DNA of 64,000 nucleotides from Rhodocollybia butyracea. Taxonomy: Eukaryota; Basidiomycota; Agaricomycetes; Agaricales; Omphalotaceae. The DNA is taken from positions 310,001-374,000 of the forward strand of contig JADNRY010000027.1 of assembly GCA_015501585.1 (NCBI GenBank), in the 5' to 3' direction. The position numbers and the translations under genes were made by a program. Position 1 is the first letter of the stretch, and each line of letters begins with the position of its first letter. The notes under the pieces are model-generated. The model was given only the letters and a program-made list of their open reading frames with translations. It was not told the DNA's origin and did no database searches. Below, piece after piece: positions 45,050 to 57,129 of the stretch.

Positions 45050-45941
45050 GTCGTCAACACTTGTTGTTATGATAGACCTGTTTTCACCTTCATAGCGGAC
45101 GTAAACACTCCAGTCAGACTCTGTTTGTTTGAACCCAATGGATTTCCAGCTTCACATTGAGTTCAAGGTACCATTGTCTGCCAGATTGCTTAAGACTGTA
45201 TAGTCCTTTCCGCAAGCGCCAAAAACCAGAACCAGTACTGCTTGGTTTCTTCATGTAGATCTCCTTGTCAAGTGGGCTGTTTAAGTATGCAGTTTTGACA
45301 TCGATTTGGCGAAGTTCCATGTCGTGTTCGGCCACAATTGTGAGAACAGTGCGTATGGATTCCCATCTGGCAACGGGTGCAAAAGTGTAGTTGTAATCTT
45401 GACCAGGTATCTGAGTGACACCTTTTGCAACAAGTTGAGCTTTGAACCTCGAGATGAGTCCATCACGATCTCTCTTTATTTGCAGCACCCATTTACATCC
45501 AACGGGTTTACAATTTGGTGGTAGATCATCCACCTCTTCATATACTCCTTTCGCCTTCAGTGATTCCAGTTCCTTGTATATAGCTGCAAGCCAATATGAC
45601 CAGTAAACGGAGGATTTGGCGTGTTGGATGGAAAGGGGATCCTTTTCAGACTGATCGTCGATGGGGTTGTGAAGAGCAGCTCCGACAAAGCATTCAACAT
45701 CGATAAATGATTGAGCTAGTGGTTGTAGATCTGTGATGTTACATTCAACTTCTATTTCACAGTCGTCAGGAGAGTTGAGTAAATCAATGAGAATCGGGTT
45801 TTGCCCCCCCTCCTCCGGAAGGGCCGTGACCATGTTAACGCAGTAGCGAGAAGGTAGCTGTGTGACTCGACCTGAATGTCTTGGGCAAACATCACCGGCA
45901 TTGGCCATAGGGATATCACCATCCACGCTAAGATAGTGCAT
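45050..45941 (-). pseudogene. Copia element 2 reverse transcriptase
   Basis: Contains KGVYEEVDDLPPNCKPVGCK, VAKGVTQIPGQDYNYTFAPV, RQIDVKTAYLNSPLDKEIYM and LYSLKQSGRQWYLELN. The catalytic region (ITTSVDDMLIG) follows in another frame around 45045-45075. A one-base shift near 45110 separates them. Confidence 0.8.
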
Positions 45942-46247
45942 TAGGGTTATGTATAGTAGAGTCCATCATTGCGTACTCTTTTTGCTCAATGCATGTAAAT
46001 TCATCAGAACCATTAATAGTTTGATAAAAGTCACTGCAGAGTAGGTTAAGTAGGGTTTTGGTTATAGAGACAATTGTGCATACTCTTTAGGCTCAATGCT
46101 TCATTTCTCTCTTGGACTGTGCATTGTTGGAGAGAATGGTCTGCAGAGTATTGTTAGGTAGGGTTATGAAGAAAAGGACGCAAGATGTGCCTTTGCTCAT
46201 CTTTGTGAGGATCTATCTCTGGAGACAATGTAGTCTCAGGAAGTGAT

Positions 46248-47066
46248 CTAACAGGAAGGAATTAGGATTATGTCTGAGGAAGCGAGTCGATGAACGTACT
46301 CATCATGTCCTTCAGTCTGTGGTAAAGTCTCGCGCTCTTCTAGAAGACAAGTCTCATTGTTAAAAGTAGGCATAGGTTCAAGATGAAGGTCATCCCACAG
46401 GATTTCAGATAGTGGAGGAGACGGCAGATGGTTTGGAAATCCATGGAATTCAACGTCTTGTCGTGCCCTGATAGTCCTCGAGTCAGGAAACCAGATGAGG
46501 TATCCTTTCAAATCTGGGGAGTAGCCGACAAATCTACCCTGTTCACCTCGTGGAACAGTTTTGTTCAATTGATTGGAGGTTGTTCTTCAGGAGGTGACAA
46601 GAGCGCCAAAGGGGCGCAGATAAGAAAGGTTTGGTTTTTTACGAAACCAGCCATAGAAAGGAGTAAGTTTGTTGGACAGGGAAGTGTGAGGAACTCTGTT
46701 CTTGATATGTGCGCCAGCTTGCGTACTGAGTGGCCAGAACCACGTGAAAAGGCCACAATCTACTAACATGGCTCGGGACATCCTTTCAAGAATCTGGTTT
46801 ACCCTCTCAGCAACACCATTTTGCTGAGAGGCATCAGGGACAGTCTTTTTGTAGGTTATCCCTTCATTTGCGCAGTAATCTCGAAAAGCACCTTCTGTGA
46901 GTTTGCCGGCGTTGTCAACGCGTAAGAAGATAATTTGATAGCCTAGTTGTTTTTCTCCGGTGGTGTGGAATTGGATGAAGCATTTAAGTGTGTTGGATTT
47001 AGATTTGAGAAAGAAAACAATGATAAAACGCGAAAAGTCATCGACAAAAGTGATGAAATATCTCAA
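46248..47066 (-). pseudogene. Copia element 2 integrase and linker
   Basis: Integrase core with FITFVDDFSRF (Asp), IFLRVDNAGKLTEGAF (Asp) and QQNGVAERVNQIL (Glu), then LSYLRPFGALVTS. After a shift near 46570 the C-terminal part GRFVGYSPDLKGYLIWFPDS follows. An upstream gag-pre-integrase stretch is only partly readable (about 47070-47280). Confidence 0.75.
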
Positions 47067-47275
47067 GTTACCGTATCCGAGAGGGAGAGGACCACAGATA
47101 TTGGAGTGGAAGCGGAATAAGGGACATGTTGCACAGTTGGTTGCTGCACGGGGAAATTTGAGTCATTTGATGTTGGCGAGGGCACAAATTTGACAGTTTA
47201 CCACTTGCACACTGTCAATATTTGACGGGAATCCAGTCGTGGAGTCCCGCAGCCCTTTAACGTCTATGTGGCCCA

Positions 47276-47815
47276 TTAGACGGTGGTAAAACCCAGGCGT
47301 TTGTTCACCTCAGATTCTCCATCAGGACTGAACATCGCCGTGATCAAAGGCACCATTGATGCAATCAGTGCTGATTGTGGAGATGATGGAGGCGGAACTG
47401 AATCAATGTTCATCTGATATAGATCTCGTACAATATTTCCAGTTGCAAAGGGCTCGTTGGTTGAAGTGAAGTAAGTGATAATACCTTCACCAGTTGAGGT
47501 CTTTACACCTTTCCTGTCTAACCTAGAGCCTGAGATGAGATTGCATCGCGCTGTAGGAATGTGAAGGACATTGGAAATAGAAAAAGGTCTAATGTTTTTG
47601 TTATGTTCTGCTTTAAGGATAATCTTCCCTTTGCCTATTGCTGCGGCGGACAGAGTAGAGCCAAACCCGAAGACATTGAGGGGCGATTCAAAAGTAACAT
47701 AGTCGTGGAAAAGGTTTCTGTCATGGAATAAATGGCGGGATGTGCCAGTATTGTGATTGATGCTGGCGTCTTTAACGGTGTTTCCACTGAGGGCAATTAC
47801 ATTCACAACAATCAT
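47276..47815 (-). pseudogene. Copia element 2 protease region
   Basis: Reads NHNTGTSRHLFHDRNLF, LNVFGFGSTLSAAAIGKGKI, ISNVLHIPTARCNLISGSRL, the usual copia protease order. The expected active site D-S/T-G is N-T-G here, so the catalytic Asp is replaced by Asn. Confidence 0.75.
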
Positions 47816-47986
47816 CTCTTCATCGATGTTTATGTCATCGTCATCCTCTGTGAATGCTGGGACTTAAACCATATACAGAAGAGGGTTCAAGACCTGATTA
47901 ATCTCTTTCTCGCCATCGTTGGAGGTTTGAGCTGTTGCAGCGAAACGGCTTCCTGGTTCCTCAGTTTGGACATTTTTCAGCTGTTT

Positions 47987-49090
47987 TCAACGACCAGAAA
48001 GATGTTCTTTGAGCGAGAGGTGGACATCCTTCTTACCTGAGTAGCGAGGTGGGTATTTTCCTTGCATACCCCCCCTGTATGCAAAGCATTTGGCTAAAGT
48101 ATGACCGACGGGAGTTTTGCAATAAGAATTTTCACAGAATAAGCGGTTACGAAATTTCCTGGATTGATTAGGACTGTATGGGGTTGGACGGCGATCTGCA
48201 CGGTTTTGTCTGTGATTTGTTGTCAAGGGACCAGCACTAATGTACTGCTGGAGAGGAATTGATGAGTAGGCATTGGGAACTGCATCTGTTATCATCTTCA
48301 ATTTCTTGCAATTAATGATGGCATTGACTTGGACTATGGAAGATGTGATTCCCCTATTGACTTCTTCCTCCTTGAGCTCTTGGATAACAAAAGCCGAAAA
48401 AATTGGGTGCCCGTTAGCTGCACCTTTCCTCAACTTCTTCAAAAGACGATTGTGGCAGAAGGCCCAATCCTTGTTCAGTGTCATGAGAGTGACGAGGTGA
48501 CTCGCAAATTCTGTATCTGGCATCATCCCTGGGCTGATATCACGAAGTTTGTTATAGAGTTTGACCATGGTTTCCCTCCAGTTTACGGGGTTGTTGTCAA
48601 CACCACATCTATTCCCAATGATTTTGTGATTGATTGCGATGCCTGTAGCATTGTTGGAAGGTTCAAACTCTTCTTCAAGAGCTATCCAGGCATCTCAAGC
48701 AGATTTACAGTCGTGGACAATATGTCCTCTGCCGTGAGGGACTGCTTTTGCAATAATAGCGAGTACCTTCTTGTCAGTGGTAATCCAAGAATGTGCATCG
48801 ATCTTGGCTTGTGCAACATCATCTTCGTTCCCAGGAATAGTTGCTCAGATTGGATTGCCGTAGTCAACAATAGCCTGGAGTATCTGTGTTTGTACTAGAT
48901 CAGGAATGTTTGGAGGATCGTATTCTGGGCCTTCAATGTGACACCAGAAATCCACAGCAATGAGTTCAAACTTGGATTTTTGTCTGAACTTGCTGTAGTT
49001 ACTAGTGCCATTGCTATTGATTTTGATAGGCGTGAGTTTGAGATGATAGAAGTTCTTCTCGTCATTTGTTTTGTCCATTTCGTTGCTCAT
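47987..49090 (-). pseudogene. Copia element 2 gag
   Basis: The N-terminal frame (48845-49090) starts MSNEMDKTNDEKNFYHLKLT and has NYSKFRQKSKFELIAVDFWC; a later frame (47987-48568) has MVKLYNKLRDISPGMMPDTE and a C-x4-C-x5-H-x4-C knuckle in CENSYCKTPVGHTLAKCF. Shifted between 48568 and 48845. A nucleocapsid-like role when intact. Confidence 0.7.
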
Positions 49091-49148
49091 TGGTGTTAGG
49101 AGTTGTTATTTTTGTGCAGTGAATTAAAGAGCAATGGGGCCCATAACC

Positions 49149-49305
49149 TCTTAGAAGCGATAAGGTTTAGGACAAATGTATTTCTAGTACAAAGAGAGAA
49201 CCAATAGGGGCTTCTCTTCAGACCAGGATGATAAATCAATAAGTCAATATAGTCCGATTAGGAAAGTAAGCGCTTTGGCCTAAGGTGTGAAGTCAACGTC
49301 TAACA
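49149..49305 (-). repeat. Copia element 2, 5' LTR
   Basis: 157 bases, matching the 3' LTR with several substitutions and a small deletion (AAGTAAGCGC against AAGTAAGAGGCGC), so the insertion is not recent. Confidence 0.8.
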
Positions 49306-49934
49306 GAAGTGGTGCCTTGAACATCACATCTCTCAGGTATCTCTTTCAAGCATTTCTCAAAGATGCCAGGACTCAACCAGGACTAGCAAATGGACTTGAA
49401 TGGAGTTGGAAGGGGGTCCCACACAGGGCTATTACTATACTTCCACCGTACGTACTAGGACCAAACTAATTTGCATGTACTGACATGTTTCTCATTTTTG
49501 ATGCTTACAGGATGCCTATGTACCAGTCAAAGTGTAGCCTAGGCTACTGTTACTGTGCCAATTTTTTTATTTATATTGAATTATTATCTATAATTTTCTT
49601 TCAGGCTATTCTCAAGGCCTTCAGTTGTTCATAAGATACTTGTGGTCACTGGTTACTTTTAACTTGAGGGTAGGTCTCTATGTTTGTACACTTGACAGTA
49701 CTTAACAGCCTGACAATGTCTGGCCAGCTAAGCATTGATCCCTTTAAAATGGCTCTGTATCTGCAAGACCGGCATTATGCTGTATTACATTTAACATAGG
49801 AACTTTTTGATGTTTTCCTCGCTTTGTGTTGTATCCTGAGGGACACCAGCAGTCCGCAAGGACAAGAGAACCTAGCCCCTGGAGAAAGGATACAAATATT
49901 GTAAAGGACCACCTGTGGACGCTCCTTATTGGAG

Positions 49935-50060
49935 TTTACATTACATTACGACAACTCAATGGACTGGTTATATGCTTTGCTGGCCACTGCCTAGGGCAAC
50001 ACCATTCCACTGCATTAAATGCAGTTGCAAATCAACTGCCATGGTCCTTGCCTGCTGTGT
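49935..50060. repeat. Right arm of the 130-bp inverted repeat pair
   Basis: Inverse complement of 43363-43495 with substitutions; see that entry. About 6.4 kb apart from end to end. Confidence 0.7.
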
Positions 50061-50382
50061 CATTACCTGTTTCTACAATAGGCATTGGTTGAGATTTATT
50101 CTCTTCCATATCACACTGAGCTCTTAGCTCCGCTTGTTCCTCTACTTTGCAGGGAAAGTATTCTCTAAAGAATTCTTGTATGATTTTGATGTATTTATTG
50201 AAGTCTTCTGCAGAGAGCTCCTTAATTTTGGGCGAGGCTGAATTATCAGCCTCATTGTAGCTTTCCAGTACAACTGGGAAGGTATGAGGGAAGCTCCTTG
50301 CAGAGCATTGCATTTCAGACCAAAGATGCTCTTTGTCTACAATTGTTTCGATTTCCACTGTAGATTTTGATTTATGCTCCAA
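50032..50382 (-). pseudogene. Unassigned ORF, possibly gypsy interior
   Basis: Charged 116-codon frame (ELSAEDFNKYIKIIQEFFRE, CKVEEQAELRAQCDMEENK) between the gypsy protease remnant and copia element 2, on the same strand as the gypsy pieces. No domain recognised; position suggests the spacer between protease and RT. Confidence 0.35.
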
Positions 50383-50768
50383 CTTCTTAGAAGTTGTAGC
50401 TGCAGCTAGTCATTCTTTGCTAGCTTGAGACTTGTTTCTTCTGAATTTCTCATTGAGAATTTCGCGTTTCATTGCTGTGCAGTGAGAAAACTCTACCACG
50501 TCCTCCCCCACAGAAAGAGAAGGTGCTACCTTCCCTTTAATGCATATGGCATCTTTCCAGCTGATTCTGTAAGTCCTTTTACAAGAACACTGATAGGTGT
50601 CATGGGGGCCTTTGAAGAGGCCAGCAATGGCGCTTTGACCTCCCCAAATAAGAAGCCCTTCTCCTCATAGGGAGAAACATAAATGGCCTATATCTCAAGA
50701 ACAAGGCATTTTGAGCAAAAACTGACACCCCCTGTGCCCCCCTATCAGTCACCTCTACCTATTGGCAC

Positions 50769-50920
50769 TGACTCCCTAACCCTAACCCTAGCCATTAACC
50801 CAGAACCAAAGCCCTAACCCTAAATCCTAACCAAAAGCTAACCTTAAAACAGCAGGAGCAAGCCTCTGGAACCAAGTATAATCTCAACCCTAACCCCTAA
50901 CCCTAACCCCTAACTCGCCA
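50769..50920 (-). repeat. Interstitial telomere-like tract (CCCTAA)
   Basis: CCCTAACCCTAACCCTAG, GCCCTAACCCTAAATCCTAACC and CAACCCTAACCCCTAACCCTAACCCCTAAC within 150 bases: degenerate CCCTAA repeats broken by unrelated sequence. It lies inside gypsy remnants. Confidence 0.75.
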
Positions 50921-51014
50921 GTTTTGGCACTGTTTTGGAAGTCTTTCGTAACTTCTGTATTTGGGGTGGTCAAAGCACCATCGCTGGCCTTTTCAAAGGA
51001 CTCCACAACACCTA

Positions 51015-51380
51015 TCAGTATTCTTTTAAAAGGCCATGCAGAATGTAGTGATCTTTCTTGAAATCAAGTTTGATGCTGTGCTTATGCATAAATTTCGTAC
51101 CAAGGATAGCATCATATCTATTGACATTAATAATGTTGTAGTATACTTTATTGTCTATACCTCCATAGGAGGTATGTAAGTTTGTGCCAAAATTAAATTT
51201 GGCTTTACTTCCTACAGCTCCTAACTGTAGAGAATGTTGGTCCGTCAATTGGTGGACTTTGATGTTCACTAATCAAACAAATGCAGAGCTTAAAGCCTTG
51301 ATTGTGCAGCCAGAGTTGAATAGCGTGAATGGTTCAACTCCTGCAATTTCAATGATTGCCATCATAAGACAGTGATTTTG
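51015..51380 (-). pseudogene. Gypsy aspartic protease remnant
   Basis: Reads LFNSGCTIKALSSAFV, stop, LVNIKVHQLTDQHSLQLGAV, then VNRYDAILGTKFMHKHSIKL, the gypsy-type protease flap and C-terminal motif. The active-site D-S-G is N-S-G and a stop follows shortly, so it is dead on two counts. Confidence 0.7.
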
Positions 51381-54300
51381 AACTGGACCTCAGTCAGGTC
51401 TGGTCATAAGTCTACTAGACTTATGAATGCCTTCACCCATATTGGGTTTAGGCTCTTTGTTAGGCGTTTTAATAACTGCTATACAATCAGTGCCATCCAG
51501 TTGTATCTGGTGGCTTTGAGGATCAAGGGACAAGAATGTGTCATCACCCCAGTCATCCTCTAGGCATACTGCTGGTCCACAGTCCTCTAGAGGATTGTTT
51601 TCAATGTACAGGTCATGAATATGACCCAAGTACTCTTGGAAGTTGTTGTTTTTGTCATATAGACAACCAACATATTCTTCATATGTCTCAAGGAAATATT
51701 CTCCTCCAGACTTGTCCTTGTCTTCATCCTTGTTGGGTTGAAGTGCTGGAGGATGTTCAAGATCCTCTTCAAGGTTCTCTTGTGGATTGACATCTTGACT
51801 AGCCGATTCCAGCTTGTCTTCCTGAATGGTGTACAACCAAGGTTGTCCATGCCTTTTGCACGTTGGGTCATTCACGAAATGACCTGCTATGCTGCATAGT
51901 TTTCTAGAAACTGCTTCTTCTTTAGACAGTGTCTTTGACACTTGTCCTGTTCCACAGAATTTAACTGGTCTCTTTCCTTTGCTAGTATATTTTACTAGCT
52001 GTACCCTTTGTTGGGTTTCTGGTACTGCTGATGCAGTATATGTTCTAGCAGGAAGAGTACTTGCTCCTCATTCCACAATTGTGTGCTTTGCAACATATTT
52101 TGAGCTCAATGAACTCATTTTTTGCTTTCCTGACACATAGTAATTGTGTAATGCGCGATTATCTTCAATGCATGCATGTAACCACTTTGACAATAGTCTT
52201 GAATTTCGCAAATTCAGGGATTATTCCCCTGTCTATGAGTATTTCAAGGATTGACATAGGCAATCCTTTAACAAAACACATTTTCATATCATATGAATGT
52301 GGTGGATGTTGCATCCTTGATGCCCATCATACTAATGTCAAGTGATAGTCTCATACTCCCTTAATAGGTGAGTACGTGATTGTCTCAAACTGCTGCGCAG
52401 CTTGATGAATTGTAGATGCTTGAACGCATCTATCAAATAAGCCAATAATGGCTTCTTCACTGATCCACTTAATTGTGGTCCTGTGTGCACCAACAACTTT
52501 GTCATTGTACCAATCTATGGTTTTTTCTTTTAGAAACATGCCCAAGATTCACAACCCTGCGCTATCATAGGCTGGACCGCAATATCAGTGTGCTATGAAC
52601 CATTGAAGAAGTGACAATAGCCACCTCTCAGATACCTCTACATTGGGAGTACCTTTGTAGCTCTCTGGTGACGGTACTTTGATATTCTTTACTCCCTCCA
52701 ATGGAGGAAGTGCAGTGCCTATGTGTTCACATATTTGCTTTCTGTACACTTTGTGTACTTGGTGTTGCCACAGTTTGTGACAATCATTGTCTGCAGTTTA
52801 TGCTCAAAGTTGTGATGCTACTTTTCATTGCATCTTCTTCTTCTTGCTACTACTGAATTTCTCAGTAGGTTGAAGAATATCTCCAATCCACAATTTTTTT
52901 GACGAATCCGTGACATCCAAATCAGTATCATCTTGGGATGAATCATCATCCCATGGTGTGCTTTGATGATTATTATTGTTGTTGTGTTTGTGCTCGTCCC
53001 CGCTGGAGTCCGAGCTGTCATCACCATTGTCGGGTGCTCCTGGAGCTCCTCTTGTAGGTGTTTTTCAAGGTGGTCCTCCCCCACTTTTAGAGGGACCTGC
53101 CTCTGGCAAACCATCTTGTTCACGTGTCCACACCTCTTTGGGTGTGTTAAACTTATCAACTGGAAGTCATGATCTGTGTTGAACCCAACCATTTGGTCTG
53201 GAAGAATTCTGAAGCTTTCCGGTTTCTTGGAAGCTCTTATTGCCCAAGTGTTGCATTGCTACATGACTATCCCATTCATAGGCTATGCCTGTGTCTGGGT
53301 CAGCATTGACTTCAGTCAGTGCTTTTTCACCAGTTGTTATGGCTGGGAATGCTGTCACACTGGGTGTATTCATCTTGCCAGTGTTAGTCTTTATGGCAGA
53401 GATTGACTCTTCTGCCTTAATAACCACATTGTGGTTATTTGGAATAGGTTCTCTTTTCGGGAGATCCTTTGGTTTGTTCCTTTTAGGAACTTGCATTGGC
53501 ATTTGGTTTAATCTGAAACACTCTAATAGCTCTACAAGTGTATCACTTTCATTACCCGGATCTTCTGGGTTTTCTGTGATTGTCTTTTGCACTGGTGGGA
53601 TCACCACGCTGAATGCTTCCGTTTTAATGTTACAAATGTGCACATTATTTGTATTGGCATTGACAGTGTTGCCAATGCTCCAAATGCATTACAAAGGTGA
53701 TCCATAAGCTGAGCCGCAGAGTCAGATATGATTTCTGGCTCTGCAAACATGAAGTCATTCAACTTTGGTGTTGTAGCCCTGGATTTGGGTGGTACCGGGA
53801 GTGACCTAGGTCCTCTTGGTACTGGAGAAGTTCTCCCAGTGGGACTTTGTCTCACTTTAGGCATATATCCTGTCCCTGCAAGGAATGTAGGGATTGGTGT
53901 TTCCGGTAATGATGACGGACATCTTTGACGTGAGTCTATATAACCTCACTGTGTTAATAGTGATTTGCCTGTAGTGGGAGGTAATTCTCCTACTTGTCCA
54001 AATCCCACATAATTTCTATGTGTTATGGATAAAGGACCTATGTTCTGCGCTGACTGAAGCATGGAATCTTTCCATTTTCCTGTCAATGTGTTTGTGAATA
54101 ATGTATTCCTATAGATGTCTGGCAGTATAGGTACTGGCATGGCAATCCCAGTATGGTCACCACTGTCTGTCAACTTTGTCGATGACTTGGACAAAGACTT
54201 CTCTTTGTCTTTTTCACTTAAGCATGCATTCAATTGTTGCATTGCCATTGTGAATTCGCTCAGGGATTGCTGATTTGTTTCCGCAATTTTCAGCATATGC

Positions 54301-54624
54301 CCTGTAGCATTTACTAAGACCTTTGCATTGAAGGTCTGCTATAGAGTCCAGCATGTTAGCTGCTTCCCTGTTCATAGAGACATTGTCTCCTGGTTCTCCT
54401 ATGGCAGTCATTTGACTGCCTTTGGGTCGCCTGTTGTTATCAGTTGTTGTAGTAGTAGGATTCTCTCCTTGCTGAGGTATTTCCTCTGCTAATTGTATGA
54501 GGAGCTTTTCAGGCTTGCTTGTTTTTTCCTCTGACGGCTTGACTGTGTGGGAATCGTTCTGTGACGTGGCATCACTATTTTCAGACATGCAATTATTTGC
54601 TGTCTCTGGACTCAGTGAAGTCAT
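51381..54624 (-). pseudogene. Gypsy gag remnant, heavily decayed
   Basis: A chain of - strand frames with no competing host gene: 54214-54624 (Ser/Thr/Asn-rich start MTSLSPETANNCMSENSDAT), 53946-54296, 53601-53864, 53167-53643 (Pro/Lys-rich), 52818-53192, 52351-52545 (MGMFLKEKTIDWYNDKVVGA, like the gag capsid region) and 51390-51941 (acidic linker before the protease). Order and strand fit gag leading into the protease at 51015-51380. No LTR found. Confidence 0.55.
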
Positions 54625-55646
54625 CTGAGCGTTTTATAGGCTTAGAAAGGAAATGATTTTCTTAAAAAGAAGTTCTTAATGATCAAAAGAAGCTGATGGC
54701 TGGGCTTTTGATGAATGTGATTGATATTGTACTGTGTACTGTATCTTTTACTTTAAACGGTAAGCATATAGTAACGCTACTTGATGTTCAAAAAAGTTTA
54801 AGGCCTCTGGGAGGCATTGCTTAAATCACACGAGTGAACACAACAAGCTTTATAGCAAGTAGTGTACCAGTGTAAAAGAAGACTTACTTATGTAAGTTGT
54901 ATAGTATGCAGTATATAGTAAAAGAAATATATTGAAATATAAAAGAAATTGAATGGCGACGCAGCGCCTTAGGACCAGTAACGGCATAGCCGTTACAGGT
55001 TGCCAAAAAGAATTATCCTATGAAATAGCAATTTGTCATAGTGGTTTCAGTAGCGTCACTACATCAACATTGAACAGGGCTAGTCATGGGCATCACACCA
55101 CTAACCCTGATACCGGATCTATATTTTTTAAACATGGCTGGACATGTCCAACACGATTTGAACAAGTTTAAAAACTTCATTCAAATGAGCTATTGGACTG
55201 TTCTCGTGCATAGTTTACAGTCCCACTTTGTTTACTCCACTTTAAACAGGTATTTAAATCTGTAAATTAAACAAGTACTTAAATCAGTAAACATGAAGCA
55301 GTTTAAATGTCACGCTCAACATATGGGTGGTATTGAACATACATTTTAAACACCATGCATTATAAACAAAATTCTTTAAATGTACTAAATCTCACCTTTG
55401 AACAAATATATTGTGGCATTTCTTAATTTTAATGGCTGTCCCCCTCAGTAATAAGTATCCTGTAAACCCGACAAGCCCAAAGCAGATCAGCGCTATACTT
55501 GACTGAGAGAAGAAGAAGAAGAAGAAAGAAATTATAATTTGGAGCTGTCTTGGTAAGATGGCACTAATGGCGAGGACAGGTTTCTAAGAGTGACGCGGAA
55601 AGCAGAGTGCTCGTTTCGTTGGGTCCATTGATATACAGGGATGGGG
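54625..55646. other. A/T-rich spacer, repeat-like
   Basis: No gene recognised. TTTAAAC/GTTTAAA words recur through 54750-55380 (ACTTTAAACGG, AAAAAGTTTAAGG, TTTAAACAGG, CAGTTTAAATG). A GAAGAAGAAGAAGAA run is near 55511. Possibly old LTR or MITE sequence. Confidence 0.35.
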
Positions 55647-55921
55647 TGTTGGATAATAAAATAGAACACGATATTACCACTCGGGATAATATATAGCACA
55701 ACGGCAGAATAGAGTGAAAAGCACAATATATTCCGTTTGCCCCCTACAGCACTGAGAGAGGGGCAATCGGATGAGGTAGCGTATATCTAGCTACTGCTTA
55801 TATACTGGTAATGGGGGTGATAGGAAATAAGTACGCATAAGTACGTGTCAATAATGAGTGTGAGATAACTATGAGCTTGATCAATCATAACAATGATACT
55901 GATATCTTGTGATATCTAACA
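55647..55921 (-). repeat. 3' LTR of the short LTR element
   Basis: 275 bases, starting TGTTGGATAATAAAATAG and ending GATATCTAACA on +. Preceded by TGGGG. Confidence 0.88.
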
Positions 55922-56557
55922 CTTCCCCGCAAGCTTGTAGTTAGTCGAACAAAGAATAAAACAAATGTAAACAATATACCAATCAATCAACTTCTGCATT
56001 AACTCCACCCAATAATCTGTGTGCGTGCAACATAGTAGCTAACTTTCGAGCAAAACACTTTGACGTGGAAAAATGATCTGATGCAATGAATGGTCTCGAA
56101 ATGATCTGTTCAACTCACAATATGAACAACAATGTATGTCCATCTGGTAGCATGCCTCTGATGCTTGTCCGATGTCCAATGCCTTGTCAAATACACAATT
56201 TGACACTAAATTCGCGCTCCAACGCGATGGGTCTGCTCTGATCAAACACACAGTTCGATCCCAATAAGTGTTCTCTTGACACTTTAGTTAAACATACAGT
56301 TTAACAACAATATTTGATACACAACCAAATGTTGACCCGTGAATGATGGATGGACAATGATAGATGATGGTGACGTGGACAGTGTGAGTGAGTGAATAAG
56401 TGCACAACGCCGTGTGACTTGAGTAAAGACTCGTATGAGCTTCCGAGTGGCGATAAGGATGGGACTGTTCCTCAATCCTTCTATAGCACTATGTTTTACT
56501 AGCCTGCTAGACTGGCTAGGATCCGATTGTGTTGGATAATAAAATATGATCCGATTG

Positions 56558-56832
56558 TGTTGGATAATAAAATAGAACACGATATTACCACTCGGGATAA
56601 TATATAGCACAACGGCAGAATAGAGTGAAAAGCACAATATATTCCGTTTGCCCCCTACAGCACTGAGAGAGGGGCAATCAGATGAGGTAGCGTATATCTA
56701 GCTACTGCTTATATACTGGTAATGGGGGTGATAGGAAATAAGTACGCGTAAGTACGTGTCAATAATGAGTGTGAGATAACTATGAGCTTGATCAATCATA
56801 ACAATGATACTGATATCTTGTGATATCTAACA
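56558..56832 (-). repeat. 5' LTR of the short LTR element
   Basis: 275 bases, same ends; differs from the other LTR at GGGGCAATC(G/A)GATG and GTACGC(A/G)TAAG. Followed by TGGGG. Confidence 0.88.
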
Positions 56833-57129
56833 TGGGGCTGTGAATAGAGTTGCATAGCAGGAGTGTAAGATATAGAACGAGGAATTCAGCTTGAACTTTA
56901 GCACTCAATGATGCCGGTTGTTTGAGTCGAGAGTGTCTGGTATGCCACTACCATTGAATGGACTCTTCACTAAGATGGAGGGAATCGTATCCAAGATCCA
57001 GATTGTCCCCAACTCTTGAACACATAAATAGGTGGGGTTAAACACTTAAGGGCATACCACTACTGCAACCCAAGTCTATTAAGTAGTCATTTGTTTTGCC
57101 TCAGGCAAATAGCAATTACGCCTACTACT

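Larger units (their letters stand above)
43917..49305 (-). mobile_element. Copia element 2, both LTRs present, decayed
   Basis: LTRs 43917-44076 (3') and 49149-49305 (5'), about 160 bases, beginning TGTTAGACGTTGACTTC on the - strand. Flanks AAAGT (43912-43916) and GAAGT (49306-49310) look like a 5-base target duplication with one change. A G-run polypurine tract abuts the 3' LTR. Domain order on the - strand is gag, zinc knuckle, protease, integrase, RT, RNase H as in Ty1/copia. Many frameshifts; inactive. Internal ORF fragments are listed separately. Confidence 0.85.
55647..56832 (-). mobile_element. Short LTR-LTR element (TRIM-like copia derivative), young
   Basis: Two 275-base LTRs (55647-55921 and 56558-56832) with only two differences that I can see, enclosing 636 bases. 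Exact 5-base target duplication TGGGG at 55642-55646 and 56833-56837. On the - strand LTRs begin TGTTAGATATC and end TTATCCAACA; polypurine tract CTTGCGGGGAAG abuts the 3' LTR (55922-55933). No pol domains. About 29 bases of the LTR-edge sequence are duplicated at 56522-56557. Must be moved by proteins from elsewhere. Confidence 0.9.

Noticed and set aside
55532..56637. Two similar ORFs starting MCFSLYSAVVLYIIPSGN
   Set aside because: They are the same stretch of the two identical LTRs read as protein. No gene.
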